DNA of 64,000 bases from Calliopsis andreniformis (taxonomy: Eukaryota; Arthropoda; Insecta; Hymenoptera; Andrenidae): the NCBI RefSeq assembly GCF_051401765.1, contig NW_027480598.1:496001-560000 (forward strand). The letters are read 5' to 3'. Made by a program: the position numbers and the translations under genes. Shown piece after piece: positions 1-13,454 of the stretch (position 1 is the first letter of the stretch; each line of letters begins with the position of its first letter). The notes below the pieces were generated by a model. It saw only the letters and a list, made by a program, of their open reading frames with translations. It was not told where the DNA came from and ran no database searches.

Positions 1-1405
1 CAATCCTCAATCCTCAATCCTCAATCTTCAATCCTCAATACTCCGTCTGCAATCCTCAATCCTCAATCCTCAATCCTCAATCCTCATTCTTCAATCCTCA
101 ATACTCAATCCTCAATCTTCAATCCTCAATCCTCAATTCTCAATCTTCAATCCTCAATCCTCAGTCCTCAAACATCAATATTCAACCCTCAGTCATCGTC
201 GTCAATCGACAACCCTCAATCCTCAACCCTCAATCTTCAATCATCAATATTCAATCTTCAATCCTCAGTCCTCAATCCTCAATCCTCAATCCCCAATCCT
301 CAATCCTCAATCTTCACTCCTCAATCCTCAATCCTCAATCCTCAATCCTCAATCTTGAATCCTCAATACTCAGTCTTCAATCCTCAATCCTCAATCCTCA
401 ATCCTCAATCCTCAATCTTCAATCCTCAATACTCAATCTTCAATCCTCATTTCTCAATCCTCAATCCTCAATCCTCATTCTTCAATCCTCAATACCCAAT
501 CCTCAATCTTAAGTCCTCAATCCTCAATTCTCAATCCTCAATCCTCTGTACTCAGACCTCAAACCTCAATCCTCAAACCTCAGCCCTCATCCTCAATCCT
601 CAATCCTCAATCCTCAATCTTCAATCCTCAATACTCAATCTTCCAAACCTCAATCCTCAGTCCACAAACCTCAATTCTGAATCCTCAATCCTGAATCCTC
701 AACCTTCAGCCCTCATTCCTCAATATTCAGTTGTCAATCCTCAACCCTCAATAGAATATCCTCAATTCACAGTTTCCAATACTCAATACTCAATCTGCAA
801 TCTTCAAATCTCTATCCAGAAACATCAATTCTCATCACTCAACCATCAACACTCAGTACTCAATGTTCAATCCTCAATCCTCAATTCTGAATCTTCATTC
901 CTCAATACTGAATCTTCAATCCTCAATCCTCAATCCTCAGCACTCAATCCTCAATCCTCAATCTTCAATTATCAATACTCAATCTTCAATCATCAATCCT
1001 CAATGCTCAATCCTCAATCCTCAATCCTCAATCCTCAATCCTCAATCCTCAATCTTCAATTCTCAATACTCCGTCTGCAATCCTCAATCCTCAATCCTCA
1101 ATCCTCAATACTCATTCTTCAATCCTCAATACTCAATCCTCATTCTTCAATCCTCATTCCTCAATTCTCAATCTTCAATCCTCAATCCTCAGCCCTCAAA
1201 CATCAATATTCAACCCTCAGTCATCGTCGTCAATCCACAACCCTCAATCCTCAACCCTCAATCTTCAATCATCAATATTCAATCTTCAATCCTCAATCCT
1301 CAATCCTCAATCCTCAATCCTCAATCCTCAATCCTCAATCTTCACTCCTCAATCCTCAAACCTCAATCCTCAATCCTCAATCCTCAATCCTCAATCCTCA
1401 ATCCT
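1..1405. repeat. Higher-order segment H1, copy 1
   Basis: This stretch recurs at about 8142-9555 with an offset of 8,141 that grows to 8,155 after two extra heptamers. From base 354 its right part also recurs at 2767-3825 and, shortened, at about 11005-11765. Shared rare landmarks fix the alignment: the ctccgtctgc variant near 41, the catcgtcgtcaat variant near 194 and 1222, and the cttgaatcctcaatactcag phrase at 354. One B island starts at 753. The left end is cut by the window edge. A short transition of ordinary heptamers (1406-1479) follows. Confidence 0.85.
748..859. repeat. B island, reference copy
   Basis: The same 16-heptamer frame as A, with the signature atcctcaattcacagttt, a following aatctctatcc or aatctcaatcc, and a terminal tcaacactcagtcc. 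The left flank usually contains tcaacaatcagttgtc or tcaacaatcaattgtc. 47 copies were located; all starts are given in the segment entries. This copy reads gtttccaat where most read gttttcaat. Confidence 0.9.
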
Positions 1406-1479
1406 CAATATTCAATCCGCAATAACCAATCCTCAATCTTCAATCCTCAATCCTCAATCCTCAATCCTCAATCCTCAAT

Positions 1480-2400
1480 CCTCAATCCTCAGTCCTCAGT
1501 CCTCAAACCTCAAACCTGAGTCCTCAATACTGAATGCTCAATCTTCAGACCTCAGTCCTCAACAATCAGTTGTCAATTCTCAATCCTCAATAGAATATCA
1601 TCAATTCACAGTTTTCAATACTCAATACTCAATCTGCAACCTTCAAATCTCTATCCACAAACACATATTCTCATCATACAACCCTCAACACTCAGTCCCC
1701 AATCCTCAATCTTCAATCCTCAATGCTCAATACTCAATCCTCGATCATTAATCTTCAATCCTCAATACTCAATCTTCAATCCTCCATCCTCAATCCTCAC
1801 TCCTTAATCCTCAGTCCTCAATCGTCAGGCTTCAATCCGCAATACTCAATCTTCAATCCTCAATCCTCAATCCTCACTCCTCAATCCTCATTCTTCAACC
1901 CTCAATACCCAATCCTCAATCTTCAATCCTCAATCCGCAATCCTCAACTCTCAATCCTCAATCCTCAGACCTCAGTCCTCAATCCTTAATCCTCAACCCT
2001 CAGCCCTCGTCCTCAATCCTCAAAACTCAATCCTCAATCCTCGAGCGTCAATCCTCAATCCTCAATCCTCAACCCTCAATCCTCAGTCCTCGAACCTCAA
2101 TCCGGAATCCTCAATCTTCAGCCGTCGGTCCTCAACAATCAATTGTCAATCCTCAATCCTCAACAGAGTATCCTCAATTCACAGTTTTCAATACTCAATC
2201 CCCATTCTTCAATCTTCAAATCTCAATCCACATACATCAATTCTCATCACTCAACCCTCAACACTCAGTCCTCAATCTTCAATCCTCAATACTCAATCCT
2301 CAATCTTCAATACTCAATACTCAATCTTCAATCCTCAATCCTCAATTCTCAATCCTCAATACTCAATCCTCAATCCTCAGTCCTCAATCCTCAATCCTCA
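1480..2400. repeat. Higher-order segment H2, copy 1
   Basis: About 0.92 kb repeated at 6448-7368 with a constant offset of 4,968. It carries B islands at 1592 and 2165. The first has the gaatatcatcaattcac reading, and the second the rare acagagtatcc reading. The constant offset across both islands shows one duplicated block and not independent copies. It ends where the second copy loses one base in a heptamer (near 7370). Confidence 0.85.
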
Positions 2401-2745
2401 ATCCTCAATCTTCAATCCTCAATACTCAATCTTCAATCCTCATTCCTCAATCCTCAATCCTCAATCCTCATTCTTCAATACTCAATACCCAATCCTCAAT
2501 CTTAAGTCCTCAATCCTCAATTCGCAATCCTCAACCCTCAATCCTCAGTCCTCGAACCTCAATCCGGAATCCTCAATCTTCAGCCGTCGGTCCTCAACAA
2601 TCAATTGTCAATCCTCAATCCTCAACAGAGTATCCTCAATTCACAGTTTTCAATACTCAATCCCCATTCTTCAATCTTCAAATCTCAATCCACATACATC
2701 AATTCTCATCACTCAACCCTCAACACTCAGTCCTCAATCTTCAAT
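2073..2745. repeat. 462-bp duplication of a B island and its left flank
   Basis: The ccgtcggtcctcaac flank and the acagagtatcc-type B island appear at 2165 and again at 2627, exactly 462 bp (66 heptamers) apart. The duplicated part spans roughly 2073-2283 and 2535-2745. The copy at 2535-2745 is absent from the downstream copy of H2, so this duplication is local. Confidence 0.8.
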
Positions 2746-2759
2746 CCTCAATCCTCAAT

Positions 2760-5270
2760 CCTCAATCTTGAATCCTCAATACTCAGTCTTCAATCCTCAA
2801 TCCTCAATCCTCAATCCGCAATCCTCAATCTTCAATCCTCAATACTCAATCTTCAATCCTCATTCCTCAATCCTCAATCCTCAATCCTCATTCTTCAATC
2901 CTCAATACCCAATCCTCAATCTTAAGTCCTCAATCCTCAATTCTCAATCCTCAATCCTCTGTACTCAGACCTCAAACCTCAATCCTCAAACCTCAGCCCA
3001 CATCCTCAATCCTCAATCCTCAATCCTCAATCCTCAATCTTCAATCCTCAATACTCAATCTTCCAAACCTCAATCCTCAGTCCACAAACCTCAATTCTGA
3101 ATCCTCAATCCTGAATCCTCAACCTTCAGCCCTCATTCCTCAATATTCAGTTGTCAATCCTCAACCCTCAATAGAATATCCTCAATTCACAGTTTCCAAT
3201 ACTCAATACTCAATCTGCAATATTCAAATCTCTATCCAGATACATCAATTCTCATCACTCAACCATCAACACTCAGTACTCAATGTTCAATCCTCAATCC
3301 TCAATTCTGAATCTTCATTCCTCAATACTGAATCTTCAATCCTCAATCCTCAATCCTCAACACTCAATCCTCAATCCTCAATCTTCAATTATCAATACTC
3401 AATCTTCAATCATCATTCCTCAATCCTCTATCCTCAATCCTCAATCCTCAATCCTCAATCCTCAATCCTCAATCTTCAATTCTCAATACTCCGTCTGCAA
3501 TCCTCAATCCTCAATCCTCAATCCTCAATACTCATTCTTCAATCCTCAATACTCAATCCTCAATCTTCAATCCTCAATCCTCAATTCTCAATCTTCAATC
3601 CTCAATCCTCAGCCCTCAAACATCAATATTCAACCCTCAGTCATCGTCGTCAATCCACAACCCTCAATCCTCAACCCTCAATCTTCAATCATCAATATTC
3701 AATCTTCAATCCTCAATCCTCAATCCTCAATCCTCAATCCTCAATCCTCAATCCTCAATCTTCACTCCTCAATCCTCAAACCTCAATCCTCAATCCTCAA
3801 TCCTCAATCCTCAATCCTCAATCCCCAATCTTCACTCCTCAATCCTCTATCCTCAATCCTCAATCTTCAATCTTGAATCCTCAATTCTCAATCTTCAATC
3901 CTCAATCCTCAATCCTCAATCCTCTATCCTCAATCTTCAATCCTCAATACTCAATCTTCAATCCTCAATCCTCAATTCTCTATCCTCAACACTCATCCTC
4001 AATCTTCAATCCTCAATGCTCAATCCTCAATCCTCAATCCTCAGTCCTCAATCCTCAATCCTCAATCCTCAAGCCTCAATCCTCAACCGTCAGTCCTCGT
4101 CCTCAAACCTCAACCCTCAATCCTCAATCCTCAATCTTCAATCATCAATACTCAATATTCAATCTTCAACCCTCAATCCTCAATCCTCAATCCTCAATCC
4201 TCAATCCTCAATCTTCAATCCTCAATACTCAATCTTCAATCCACAATCCTCAATCCTCGATCCTCAATCCTCAATCCTCAATCGTCAATCTCCAATCCTG
4301 AATACTCAATCTTAACTCCTCAATCCTCTACCCTCAATCCTCAATCCTCAATCTTGAATCCTCAATACTCAATCTTGAATACTCAATCCTCAATCCTCAA
4401 TCCTCAATCCTCAATCCTCAATCTTCAATCCTCAATACTCAATCTTCAATCCTCATTCTTCAATCCTCAATCCTCAGTCCTCATTCTTCAATACTCAATA
4501 CCCAATCCTCAATCTTAAGTCCTCAATCCTCAATTCGCAATCCTCAATCCTCAATCCTCAGGCCTCAAGTAGCAATACTCAACACTCAGTCCTCGTCCTG
4601 AATCCACAACCTTCATTGCTCAATCCTCAACCTTCATTCATCAATATTCAACCTTCAATCCTCAATTATCAATCCTCAATCCTCAATCTTCAATCCTCAA
4701 TACTCAATCTTCAATCCACAATCCTCAATCCTCGATCCTCAATCCTCAATCCCCAATCCTCAATCTCCAATTCTCAATCCTCAATCCACAATCCTCAATC
4801 CTCAATCCTCAATCTTCAATCCTCAATCCTCAATCCTCAATCCTCAATCTTCAACCCTCAATACTCCGTCTGCAATCCTCAATCTTCAATCGTCAATCCT
4901 CAATCCTCAATCCTCAATACTCAATCCTCAGTCCTCAGTCCTCAAACCTCAACCCTCAACCCTCAGACCTCATCCTCAATCCTCAACCCTCAATCCTCAA
5001 TCCTCAGTCTTCAATCCTCAAAACTCAATCTTCAATCCTCAATACTCAATACTCAACCATCAATCCTCAATTCTCAATACTCAATAGAATATCCTGAATT
5101 CTCAGGATTCAATACTCAAACCTCAACCCTCAACCCTCAGCCCTCATGCTCAATCCTCAATCCTCAGTCCTCAATCTTCAATCCTCAATACTCAATCTTC
5201 AATCCTCAATCCTCAATTCTCTATCCTCAACACTCAATCCTCAATCTTCAATCCTCAATGCTCAATCCTC
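2760..5270. repeat. Higher-order segment H3, copy 1
   Basis: About 2.5 kb, repeated at 8494-11003 (offset 5,728 to 5,735) and in shortened form at 11005-13225. It contains a B island at 3173 and an A* island at 5086, and an 1.8-kb stretch between them with no island, only ordinary heptamers. The left third is itself a copy of H1, so H3 is a composite. Landmarks are the cttaagtcc variant, the cctctgtactcagacc phrase and the caaccgtcagtcctcgtcc box at about 4087. Confidence 0.85.
5081..5192. repeat. A* island (A with replaced 3' half)
   Basis: The first five heptamers match A, but the centre reads cctgaattctcagg, and after tcaatac the A sequence gives way to tcaaacc/tcaaccc-type heptamers ending in ccctcatgctcaatcc. 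Copies: 5086, 5715, 10821, 13042, 13964, 15809, 42995, 46403 and a diverged one at 62876. Confidence 0.85.
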
Positions 5271-6470
5271 AATCCTCAATCCTCAATCTTCAATCCTCAA
5301 TACTCAATCCTCAATCCTCATTCTTCAATCCTCAATACCCTATCCTCAATCTTCAATCCTCAATCCTCAATCCTCAATCCTCAACCCTCAATCCTCAGTC
5401 CTCAAACCTCAACCCCGAATCCTCAATCCTGAATCCTCAATCTTCAGCCCTCAGTCCTCAACAATCAATTGTCAATGCTCAATCCTCAATAGAATATCCT
5501 CAATTCACAGTTTTCGATACTCAATCCCCATTCTTCAATCTTCAAATCTCAATCCACAAACATCAATTCTCATCACTCAATCATCAGCACTCAGTCCTGA
5601 ACCTTCAATCCTCAATCCTCAACCCTTAATCTTCAATCCTCAATACTCAATCCTCAATCCTCAATCCCCAATACTCAATACTCAACTATCAATCCTCAAT
5701 TCTCGATACTCAATAGAATATCCTGAATTCTCAGGATTCAATACTCAAGCCTCAACACTCAACCCTCAGCCCTCATGCTCAATCCTCAGTCCTCAGTCCT
5801 CAATCTTCAATCCTCAATACTCAATCTTCAATCCTCAATCCTCAATTCTCTATCCTCAACCCTCAATCCTCAATCATCAATCCTCAATCCCCAATCCTCA
5901 ATCTTCAACCCTCAATCATCAATCCTCAATCCTCAATCCTCAAACCTCAATCCTCAACCCACAGTCCTCATCCTCAATTCTCAATTCTCAATCCTCAGTC
6001 CTTAATCCTCAGTCTTCAATCCTCAATAATCAATCTCCAACCCTAGATCCTCAATCCCCAATCCTCAATCCTTAATCCTCAATCTTCAATCCCCAATCCT
6101 CAATCCTCAACCATCATTCCTCAATACTCAATCTTCAAACCTCAATCCTCAGTCCTCAAACCTCAATTCTGAATCCGCAATCCTCAATCTTCAATCCTCA
6201 GTCCCCAATCCTCAATCTTCAATCCTCAATCCTCAATCCTCGATCCTCGATCCTCTATCCTCAATCATCAATCCTCAATCCTCAATGTTCAATCCGCAAT
6301 AACCAATCCTCAATTTTCAATCCTCAATACTGAATCTTCAATCCTCAATCCTCAATCCTCAATCCTTAATCCTCAATCTTCAATCTTCAATCCCCAGTCC
6401 CCAATCATCAGTCTTCAATTCTCAATCCTCAATCCTCGATCCTCAATCCTCAATCCTCAGTCCTCAGTCC
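5268..6470. repeat. Higher-order segment H4, copy 1
   Basis: About 1.2 kb repeated at 15362-16564 with a constant offset of 10,094. It has a B island at 5491 (gttttcgatac reading) and an A* island at 5715, 224 bp apart. From the sampled stretches the two copies look almost identical over their whole length, although 9 kb of other repeats separates them. Confidence 0.85.
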
Positions 6471-7368
6471 TCAAACCTCAAACCTGAGTCCTCAATACTG
6501 AATGCTCAATCTTCAGACCTCAGTCCTCAACAATCAGTTGTCAATTCTCAATCCTCAATAGAATATCATCAATTCACAGTTTTCAATACTCAATACTCAA
6601 TCTGCAACCTTCAAATCTCTATCCACAAACACATATTCTCATCATACAACCCTCAACACTCAGTCCCCAATCCTCAATCTTCAATCCTCAATGCTCAATA
6701 CTCAATCCTCGATCATTAATCTTCAATCCTCAATACTCAATCTTCAATCCTCCATCCTCAATCCTCACTCCTTAATCCTCAGTCCTCAATCGTCAGGCTT
6801 CAATCCGCAATACTCAATCTTCAATCCTCAATCCTCAATCCTCACTCCTCAATCCTCATTCTTCAACCCTCAATACCCAATCCTCAATCTTCAATCCTCA
6901 ATCCGCAATCCTCAACTCTCAATCCTCAATCCTCAGACCTCAGTCCTCAATCCTTAATCCTCAACCCTCAGCCCTCGTCCTCAATCCTCAAAACTCAATC
7001 CTCAATCCTCGAGCGTCAATCCTCAATCCTCAATCCTCAACCCTCAATCCTCAGTCCTCGAACCTCAATCCGGAATCCTCAATCTTCAGCCGTCGGTCCT
7101 CAACAATCAATTGTCAATCCTCAATCCTCAACAGAGTATCCTCAATTCACAGTTTTCAATACTCAATCCCCATTCTTCAATCTTCAAATCTCAATCCACA
7201 TACATCAATTCTCATCACTCAACCCTCAACACTCAGTCCTCAATCTTCAATCCTCAATACTCAATCCTCAATCTTCAATACTCAATACTCAATCTTCAAT
7301 CCTCAATCCTCAATTCTCAATCCTCATTACTCAATCCTCAATCCTCAGTCCTCAATCCTCAATCCTCA
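6448..7368. repeat. Higher-order segment H2, copy 2
   Basis: Copy of 1480-2400 with B islands at 6560 and 7133. It lacks the extra 462-bp island duplication found after copy 1. The right edge falls at 7366-7380, where a 6-base unit (tcaatc) replaces a heptamer and the array phase shifts by one. Confidence 0.85.
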
Positions 7369-8141
7369 ATCTCAATCTTCAATCCTCAATACTCAATCTT
7401 CAATCCTCATTCCTCAATCCTCAATCCTCAATCCTCATTCTTCAATACTCAATACCCAATCCTCAATCTTAAGTCCTCAATCCTCAATTCGCAATCCTCA
7501 ATCCTCAATCCTCAGGCCTCAAGTATCAATACTCAACCCTCAGTCCTCGTCCTGAATCCACAACCTTCAATGCTCAATCCTCAATCTTCATTCATCAATA
7601 TGCAACCTTCAATCCTCAATCCTCAATCCTCAATCCTCAATCCTCCATCCTCAATCCTCAATGTTCAATCCTCAATACCAAATCCTCAATCTTCAATCCT
7701 CAATCCTCAATCATCAATCCTCAATCCTCAATCCTCAATCCTCAGTCCTCAAACCACAATCCTGAATCCTCAATCCTGAATCCTCAATCTTCAGCCCTCA
7801 GTCCTCAACGGTCAGTTGTCAATCCTCAATCCTCAACAGAATATCATGAGTTCACAGTTTTCAATACTCAATACTCAATCTGCAATCTTCAAATCTCTAT
7901 CCACAAACATCAATTCTCATCATTCAAACCCCAACACTCAGTCCCCAATCTTCAATATTCAATCCTCAATCCTCAACCCTCAATCCACAATCCTCAACCT
8001 TCAATCCTCAATACTCAATCTTCAATCATCAATCCTCAATCCTCAATCCTCAATACTCAATACTCAACCGTCAATCTTCAATCCTCAGTACTCAATATTC
8101 AATCCTCAATCCTCAATCCTCAATCCTCAATCCTCAATCCT
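7369..8141. repeat. Linker heptamers with one B island
   Basis: Ordinary heptamers joining H2 copy 2 to H1 copy 2. The first part (7437-7590) resembles about 4490-4640 through shared ttcgcaatcc, aggcctcaag and ctgaatccacaacc variants. A B island starts at 7838 with the unusual atatcatgagttcacag reading. No gene is seen. Confidence 0.7.
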
Positions 8142-9555
8142 CAATCCTCAATCCTCAATCCTCAATCTTCAATCCTCAATACTCCGTCTGCAATCCTCAA
8201 TCCTCAATCCTCAATCCTCAATCCTCATTCTTCAATCCTCAATACTCAATCCTCAATCTTCAATCCTCAATCCTCAATTCTCAATCTTCAATCCTCAATC
8301 CTCAGTCCTCAAACATCAATATTCAACCCTCAGTCATCGTCGTCAATCGACAACCCTCAATCCTCAACCCTCAATCTTCAATCATCAATATTCAATCTTC
8401 AATCCTCAGTCCTCAATCCTCAATCCTCAATCCCCAATCCTCAATCCTCAATCTTCACTCCTCAATCCTCAATCCTCAATCCTCAATCCTCAATCTTGAA
8501 TCCTCAATACTCAGTCTTCAATCCTCAATCCTCAATCCTCAATCCGCAATCCTCAATCTTCAATCCTCAATACTCAATCTTCAATCCTCATTCCTCAATC
8601 CTCAATCCTCAATCCTCAATCCTCATTCTTCAATCCTCAATACCCAATCCTCAATCTTAAGTCCTCAATCCTCAAATCTCAATCCTCAATCCTCTGTACT
8701 CAGACCTCAAACCTCAATCCTCAAACCTCAGCCCACATCCTCAATCCTCAATCCTCAATCCTCAATCCTCAATCTTCAATCCTCAATACTCAATCTTCCA
8801 AACCTCAATCCTCAGTCCACAAACCTCAATTCTGAATCCTCAATCCTGAATCCTCAACCTTCAGCCCTCATTCCTCAATATTCAGTTGTCAATCCTCAAC
8901 CCTCAATAGAATATCCTCAATTCACAGTTTCCAATACTCAATACTCAATCTGCAATATTCAAATCTCTATCCAGATACATCAATTCTCATCACTCAACCA
9001 TCAACACTCAGTACTCAATGTTCAATCCTCAATCCTCAATTCTGAATCTTCATTCCTCAATACTGAATCTTCAATCCTCAATCCTCAATCCTCAACACTC
9101 AATCCTCAATCCTCAATCTTCAATTATCAATACTCAATCTTCAATCATCAATCCTCAATCCTCTATCCTCAATCCTCAATCCTCAATCCTCAATCCTCAA
9201 TCCTCAATCTTCAATTCTCAATACTCCGTCTGCAATCCTCAATCCTCAATCCTCAATCCTCAATACTCATTCTTCAATCCTCAATACTCAATCCTCAATC
9301 TTCAATCCTCAATCCTCAATTCTCAATCTTCAATCCTCAATCCTCAGCCCTCAAACATCAATATTCAACCCTCAGTCATCGTCGTCAATCCACAACCCTC
9401 AATCCTCAACCCTCAATCTTCAATCATCAATATTCAATCTTCAATCCTCAATCCTCAATCCTCAATCCTCAATCCTCAATCCTCAATCCTCAATCTTCAC
9501 TCCTCAATCCTCAAACCTTAATCCTCAATCCTCAATCCTCAATCCTCAATCCTCA
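8142..9555. repeat. Higher-order segment H1, copy 2
   Basis: Matches 1-1405. The B island at 8908 corresponds to 753 in copy 1 and to 3173 in the internal H3 copy. From 8494 onward the same bases also form the left part of H3 copy 2, so the two segment definitions overlap here. Confidence 0.82.
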
Positions 9556-11003
9556 ATCCCCAATCTCCACTCCTCAATCCTCTATCCTCAATCCTCAATC
9601 TTCAATCTTGAATCCTCAATACTCAATCTTCAATCCTCAATCCTCAATCCTCAATCCTCTATCCTCAATCTTCAATCCTCAATACTCAATCTTCAATCCT
9701 CAATCCTCAATTCTCTATCCTCAACACTCATCCTCAATCTTCAATCCTCAATGCTCAATCCTCAATCCTCAATCCTCAGTCCTCAATCCTCAATCCTCAA
9801 TCCTCAAGCCTCAATCCTCAACCGTCAGTCCTCGTCCTCAAACCTCAACCCTCAATCCTCAATCCTCAATCTTCAATCATCAATACTCAATATTCAATCT
9901 TCAACCCTCAATCCTCAATCCTCAATCCTCAATCCTCAATCCTCAATCTTCAATCCTCAATACTCAATCTTCAATCCACAATCCTCAATCCTCGATCCTC
10001 AATCCTCAATCCTCAATCGTCAATCTCCAATCCTGAATACTCAATCTTAACTCCTCAATCCTCTACCCTCAATCCTCAATCCTCAATCTTGAATCCTCAA
10101 TACTCAATCTTGAATCCTCAATCCTCAATCCTCAATCCTCAATCCTCAATCCTCAATCTTCAATCCTCAATACTCAATCTTCAATCCTCATTCTTCAATC
10201 CTCAATCCTCAGTCCTCATTCTTCAATACTCAATACCCAATCCTCAATCTTAAGTCCTCAATCCTCAATTCGCAATCCTCAATCCTCAATCCTCAGGCCT
10301 CAAGTAGCAATACTCAACACTCAGTCCTCGTCCTGAATCCACAACCTTCATTGCTCAATCCTCAACCTTCATTCATCAATATTCAACCTTCAATCCTCAA
10401 TTATCAATCCTCAATCCTCAATCTTCAATCCTCAATACTCAATCTTCAATCCACAATCCTCAATCCTCGATCCTCAATCCTCAATCCCCAATCCTCAATC
10501 TTCAATTCTCAATCCTCAATCCACAATCCTCAATCCTCAATCCTCAATCTTCAATCCTCAATCCTCAATCCTCAATCCTCAATCTTCAACCCTCAATACT
10601 CCGTCTGCAATCCTCAATCTTCAATCGTCAATCCTCAATCCTCAATCCTCAATACTCAATCCTCAGTCCTCAGTCCTCAAACCTCAACCCTCAACCCTCA
10701 GACCTCATCCTCAATCCTCAACCCTCAATCCTCAATCCTCAGTCTTCAATCCTCAAAACTCAATCTTCAATCCTCAATACTCAATACTCAACCATCAATC
10801 CTCAATTCTCAATACTCAATAGAATATCCTGAATTCTCAGGATTCAATACTCAAACCTCAACCCTCAACCCTCAGCCCTCATGCTCAATCCTCAATCCTC
10901 AGTCCTCAATCTTCAATCCTCAATACTCAATCTTCAATCCTCAATCCTCAATTCTCTATCCTCAACACTCAATCCTCAATCTTCAATCCTCAATGCTCAA
11001 TCC
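8494..11003. repeat. Higher-order segment H3, copy 2
   Basis: Matches 2760-5270 with offset 5,735 over most of its length. It has a B island at 8908 and an A* island at 10821. It is followed directly by a third, shorter copy, with a junction near 11003 where the aatgctcaatcctc phrase jumps into the aatccgcaatcctc phrase of the unit's start. That is the sharp join expected of unequal exchange. Confidence 0.85.
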
Positions 11004-11004
11004 T

Positions 11005-13225
11005 CAATCCGCAATCCTCAATCTTCAATCCTCAATACTCAATCTTCAATCCTCATTCCTCAATCCTCAATCCTCAATCCTCATTCTTCAATCCTCAATA
11101 CCCAATCCTCAATCTTAAGTCCTCAATCCTCAATTCTCAATCCTCAATCCTCTGTACTCAGACCTCAAACCTCAATCCTCAAACCTCAGCCCACATCCTC
11201 AATCCTCAATCCTCAATCCTCAATCCTCAATCTTCAATCCTCAATACTCAATCTTCCAAACCTCAATCCTCAGTCCACAAACCTCAATTCTGAATCCTCA
11301 ATCCTGAATCCTCAACCTTCAGCCCTCATTCCTCAATATTCAGTTGTCAATCCTCAACCCTCAATAGAATATCCTCAATTCACAGTTTCCAATACTCAAT
11401 ACTCAATCTGCAATATTCAAATCTCTATCCAGATACATCAATTCTCATCACTCAACCATCAACACTCAGTACTCAATGTTCAATCCTCAATCCTCAATTC
11501 TGAATCTTCATTCCTCAATACTGAATCTTCAATCCTCAATCCTCAATCCTCAACACTCAATCCTCAATCCTCAATCTTCAATTATCAATACTCAATCTTC
11601 AATCATCAATCCTCAATCCTCTATCCTCAATCCTCAATCCTCAATCCTCAATCCTCAATCCTCAATCTTCAATTCTCAATACTCCGTCTGCAATCCTCAA
11701 TCCTCAATCCTCAATCCTCAATACTCATTCTTCAATCCTCAATACTCAATCCTCAATCTTCAATCCTCAATCCTCAATCCCCAATCTTCACTCCTCAATC
11801 CTCTATCCTCAATCCTCAATCTTCAATCTTGAATCCTCAATACTCAATCTTCAATCCTCAATCCTCAATCCTCAATCCTCTATCCTCAATCTTCAATCCT
11901 CAATACTCAATCTTCAATCCTCAATCCTCAATTCTCTATCCTCAACACTCATCCTCAATCTTCAATCCTCAATGCTCAATCCTCAATCCTCAATCCTCAG
12001 TCCTCAATCCTCAATCCTCAATCCTCAAGCCTCAATCCTCAACCGTCAGTCCTCGTCCTCAAACCTCAACCCTCAATCCTCAATCCTCAATCTTCAATCA
12101 TCAATACTCAATATTCAATCTTCAGCCCTCAATCCTCAATCCTCAATCCTCAATCCTCAATCCTCAATCTTCAATCCTCAATACTCAATCTTCAATCCAC
12201 AATCCTCAATCCTCGATCCTCAATCCTCAATCCTCAATCGTCAATCTCCAATCCTGAATACTCAATCTTAACTCCTCAATCCTCTACCCTCAATCCTCAA
12301 TCCTCAATCTTGAATCCTCAATACTCAATCTTGAATCCTCAATCCTCAATCCTCAATCCTCAATCCTCAATCCTCAATCTTCAATCCTCAATACTCAATC
12401 TTCAATCCTCATTCTTCAATCCTCAATCCTCAGTCCTCATTCTTCAATACTCAATACCCAATCCTCAATCTTAAGTCCTCAATCCTCAATTCGCAATCCT
12501 CAATCCTCAATCCTCAGGCCTCAAGTAGCAATACTCAACACTCAGTCCTCGTCCTGAATCCACAACCTTCATTGCTCAATCCTCAACCTTCATTCATCAA
12601 TATTCAACCTTCAATCCTCAATTATCAATCCTCAATCCTCAATCTTCAATCCTCAATACTCAATCTTCAATCCACAATCCTCAATCCTCGATCCTCAATC
12701 CTCAATCCCCAATACTCAATCTTCAATTCTCAATCCTCAATCCACAATCCTCAATCCTCAATCCTCAATCTTCAATCCTCAATCCTCAATCCTCAATCCT
12801 CAATCTTCAACCCTCAATACTCCGTCTGCAATCCTCAATCTTCAATCGTCAATCCTCAATCCTCAATCCTCAATACTCAATCCTCAGTCCTCAGTCCTCA
12901 AACCTCAACCCTCAACCCTCAGACCTCATCCTCAATCCTCAACCCTCAATCCTCAATCCTCAGTCTTCAATCCTCAAAACTCAATCTTCAATCCTCAATA
13001 CTCAATACTCAACCATCAATCCTCAATTCCCAATACTCAATAGAATATCCTGAATTCTCAGGATTCAATACTCAAACCTCAACCCTCAACCCTCAGCCCT
13101 CATGCTCAATCCTCAATCCTCAGTCCTCAATCTTCAATCCTCAATACTCAATCTTCAATCCTCAATCCTCAATTCTCTATCCTCAACACTCAATCCTCAA
13201 TCTTCAATCCTCAATGCTCAATCCT
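11005..13225. repeat. Higher-order segment H3, copy 3, internally deleted
   Basis: Matches H3 copy 1 with offset 8,193 up to about 11765 and 7,956 after it. About 237 bp present in copies 1 and 2 are therefore missing here, including the catcgtcgtcaatccac landmark. Relative to copy 2 the right part is offset by 2,221. It has a B island at 11366 and an A* island at 13042. Confidence 0.82.
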
Positions 13226-13284
13226 CAATCCTCAATCCTCAGTCCTCAATCCTCAATCCTCAATCCTCAAACCTCAATCCTCAA

Positions 13285-13297
13285 CCGTCAGTCCTCG
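13285..13297. repeat. CpG-bearing box upstream of an A island
   Basis: The phrase ccgtcagtcctcg is one of the few recurrent CpG-containing motifs. It sits a whole number of heptamers upstream of several A islands: 175 bp here, 189 bp at 47835, 48219 and 57315, and 182 bp at 62302 (as ccgtctgtcctcg). It also occurs away from islands, for example near 4088, 9823 and 12044. No function is implied. Confidence 0.65.
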
Positions 13298-13454
13298 TCC
13301 TCAAACCTCAACCCTCAATCCTCAATCCTCAATCTTCAATCACCAATACTAAATCTTCAATCTTCAACCCTCAATCCTCAATCCTCAATATTCAACACTC
13401 AACCCTCAACCTTCAATCCTCAATGCTCAATCATCAATCCTCAATTCTCAATAC

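Noticed and set aside
10881..12257. Open frame of 458 codons on the + strand, the longest in the window
   Set aside because: It reads the satellite heptapeptide throughout, crosses a segment junction at 11003 and a deletion site near 11765, and has no domain or start context. A neighbouring frame over the same bases is also open.
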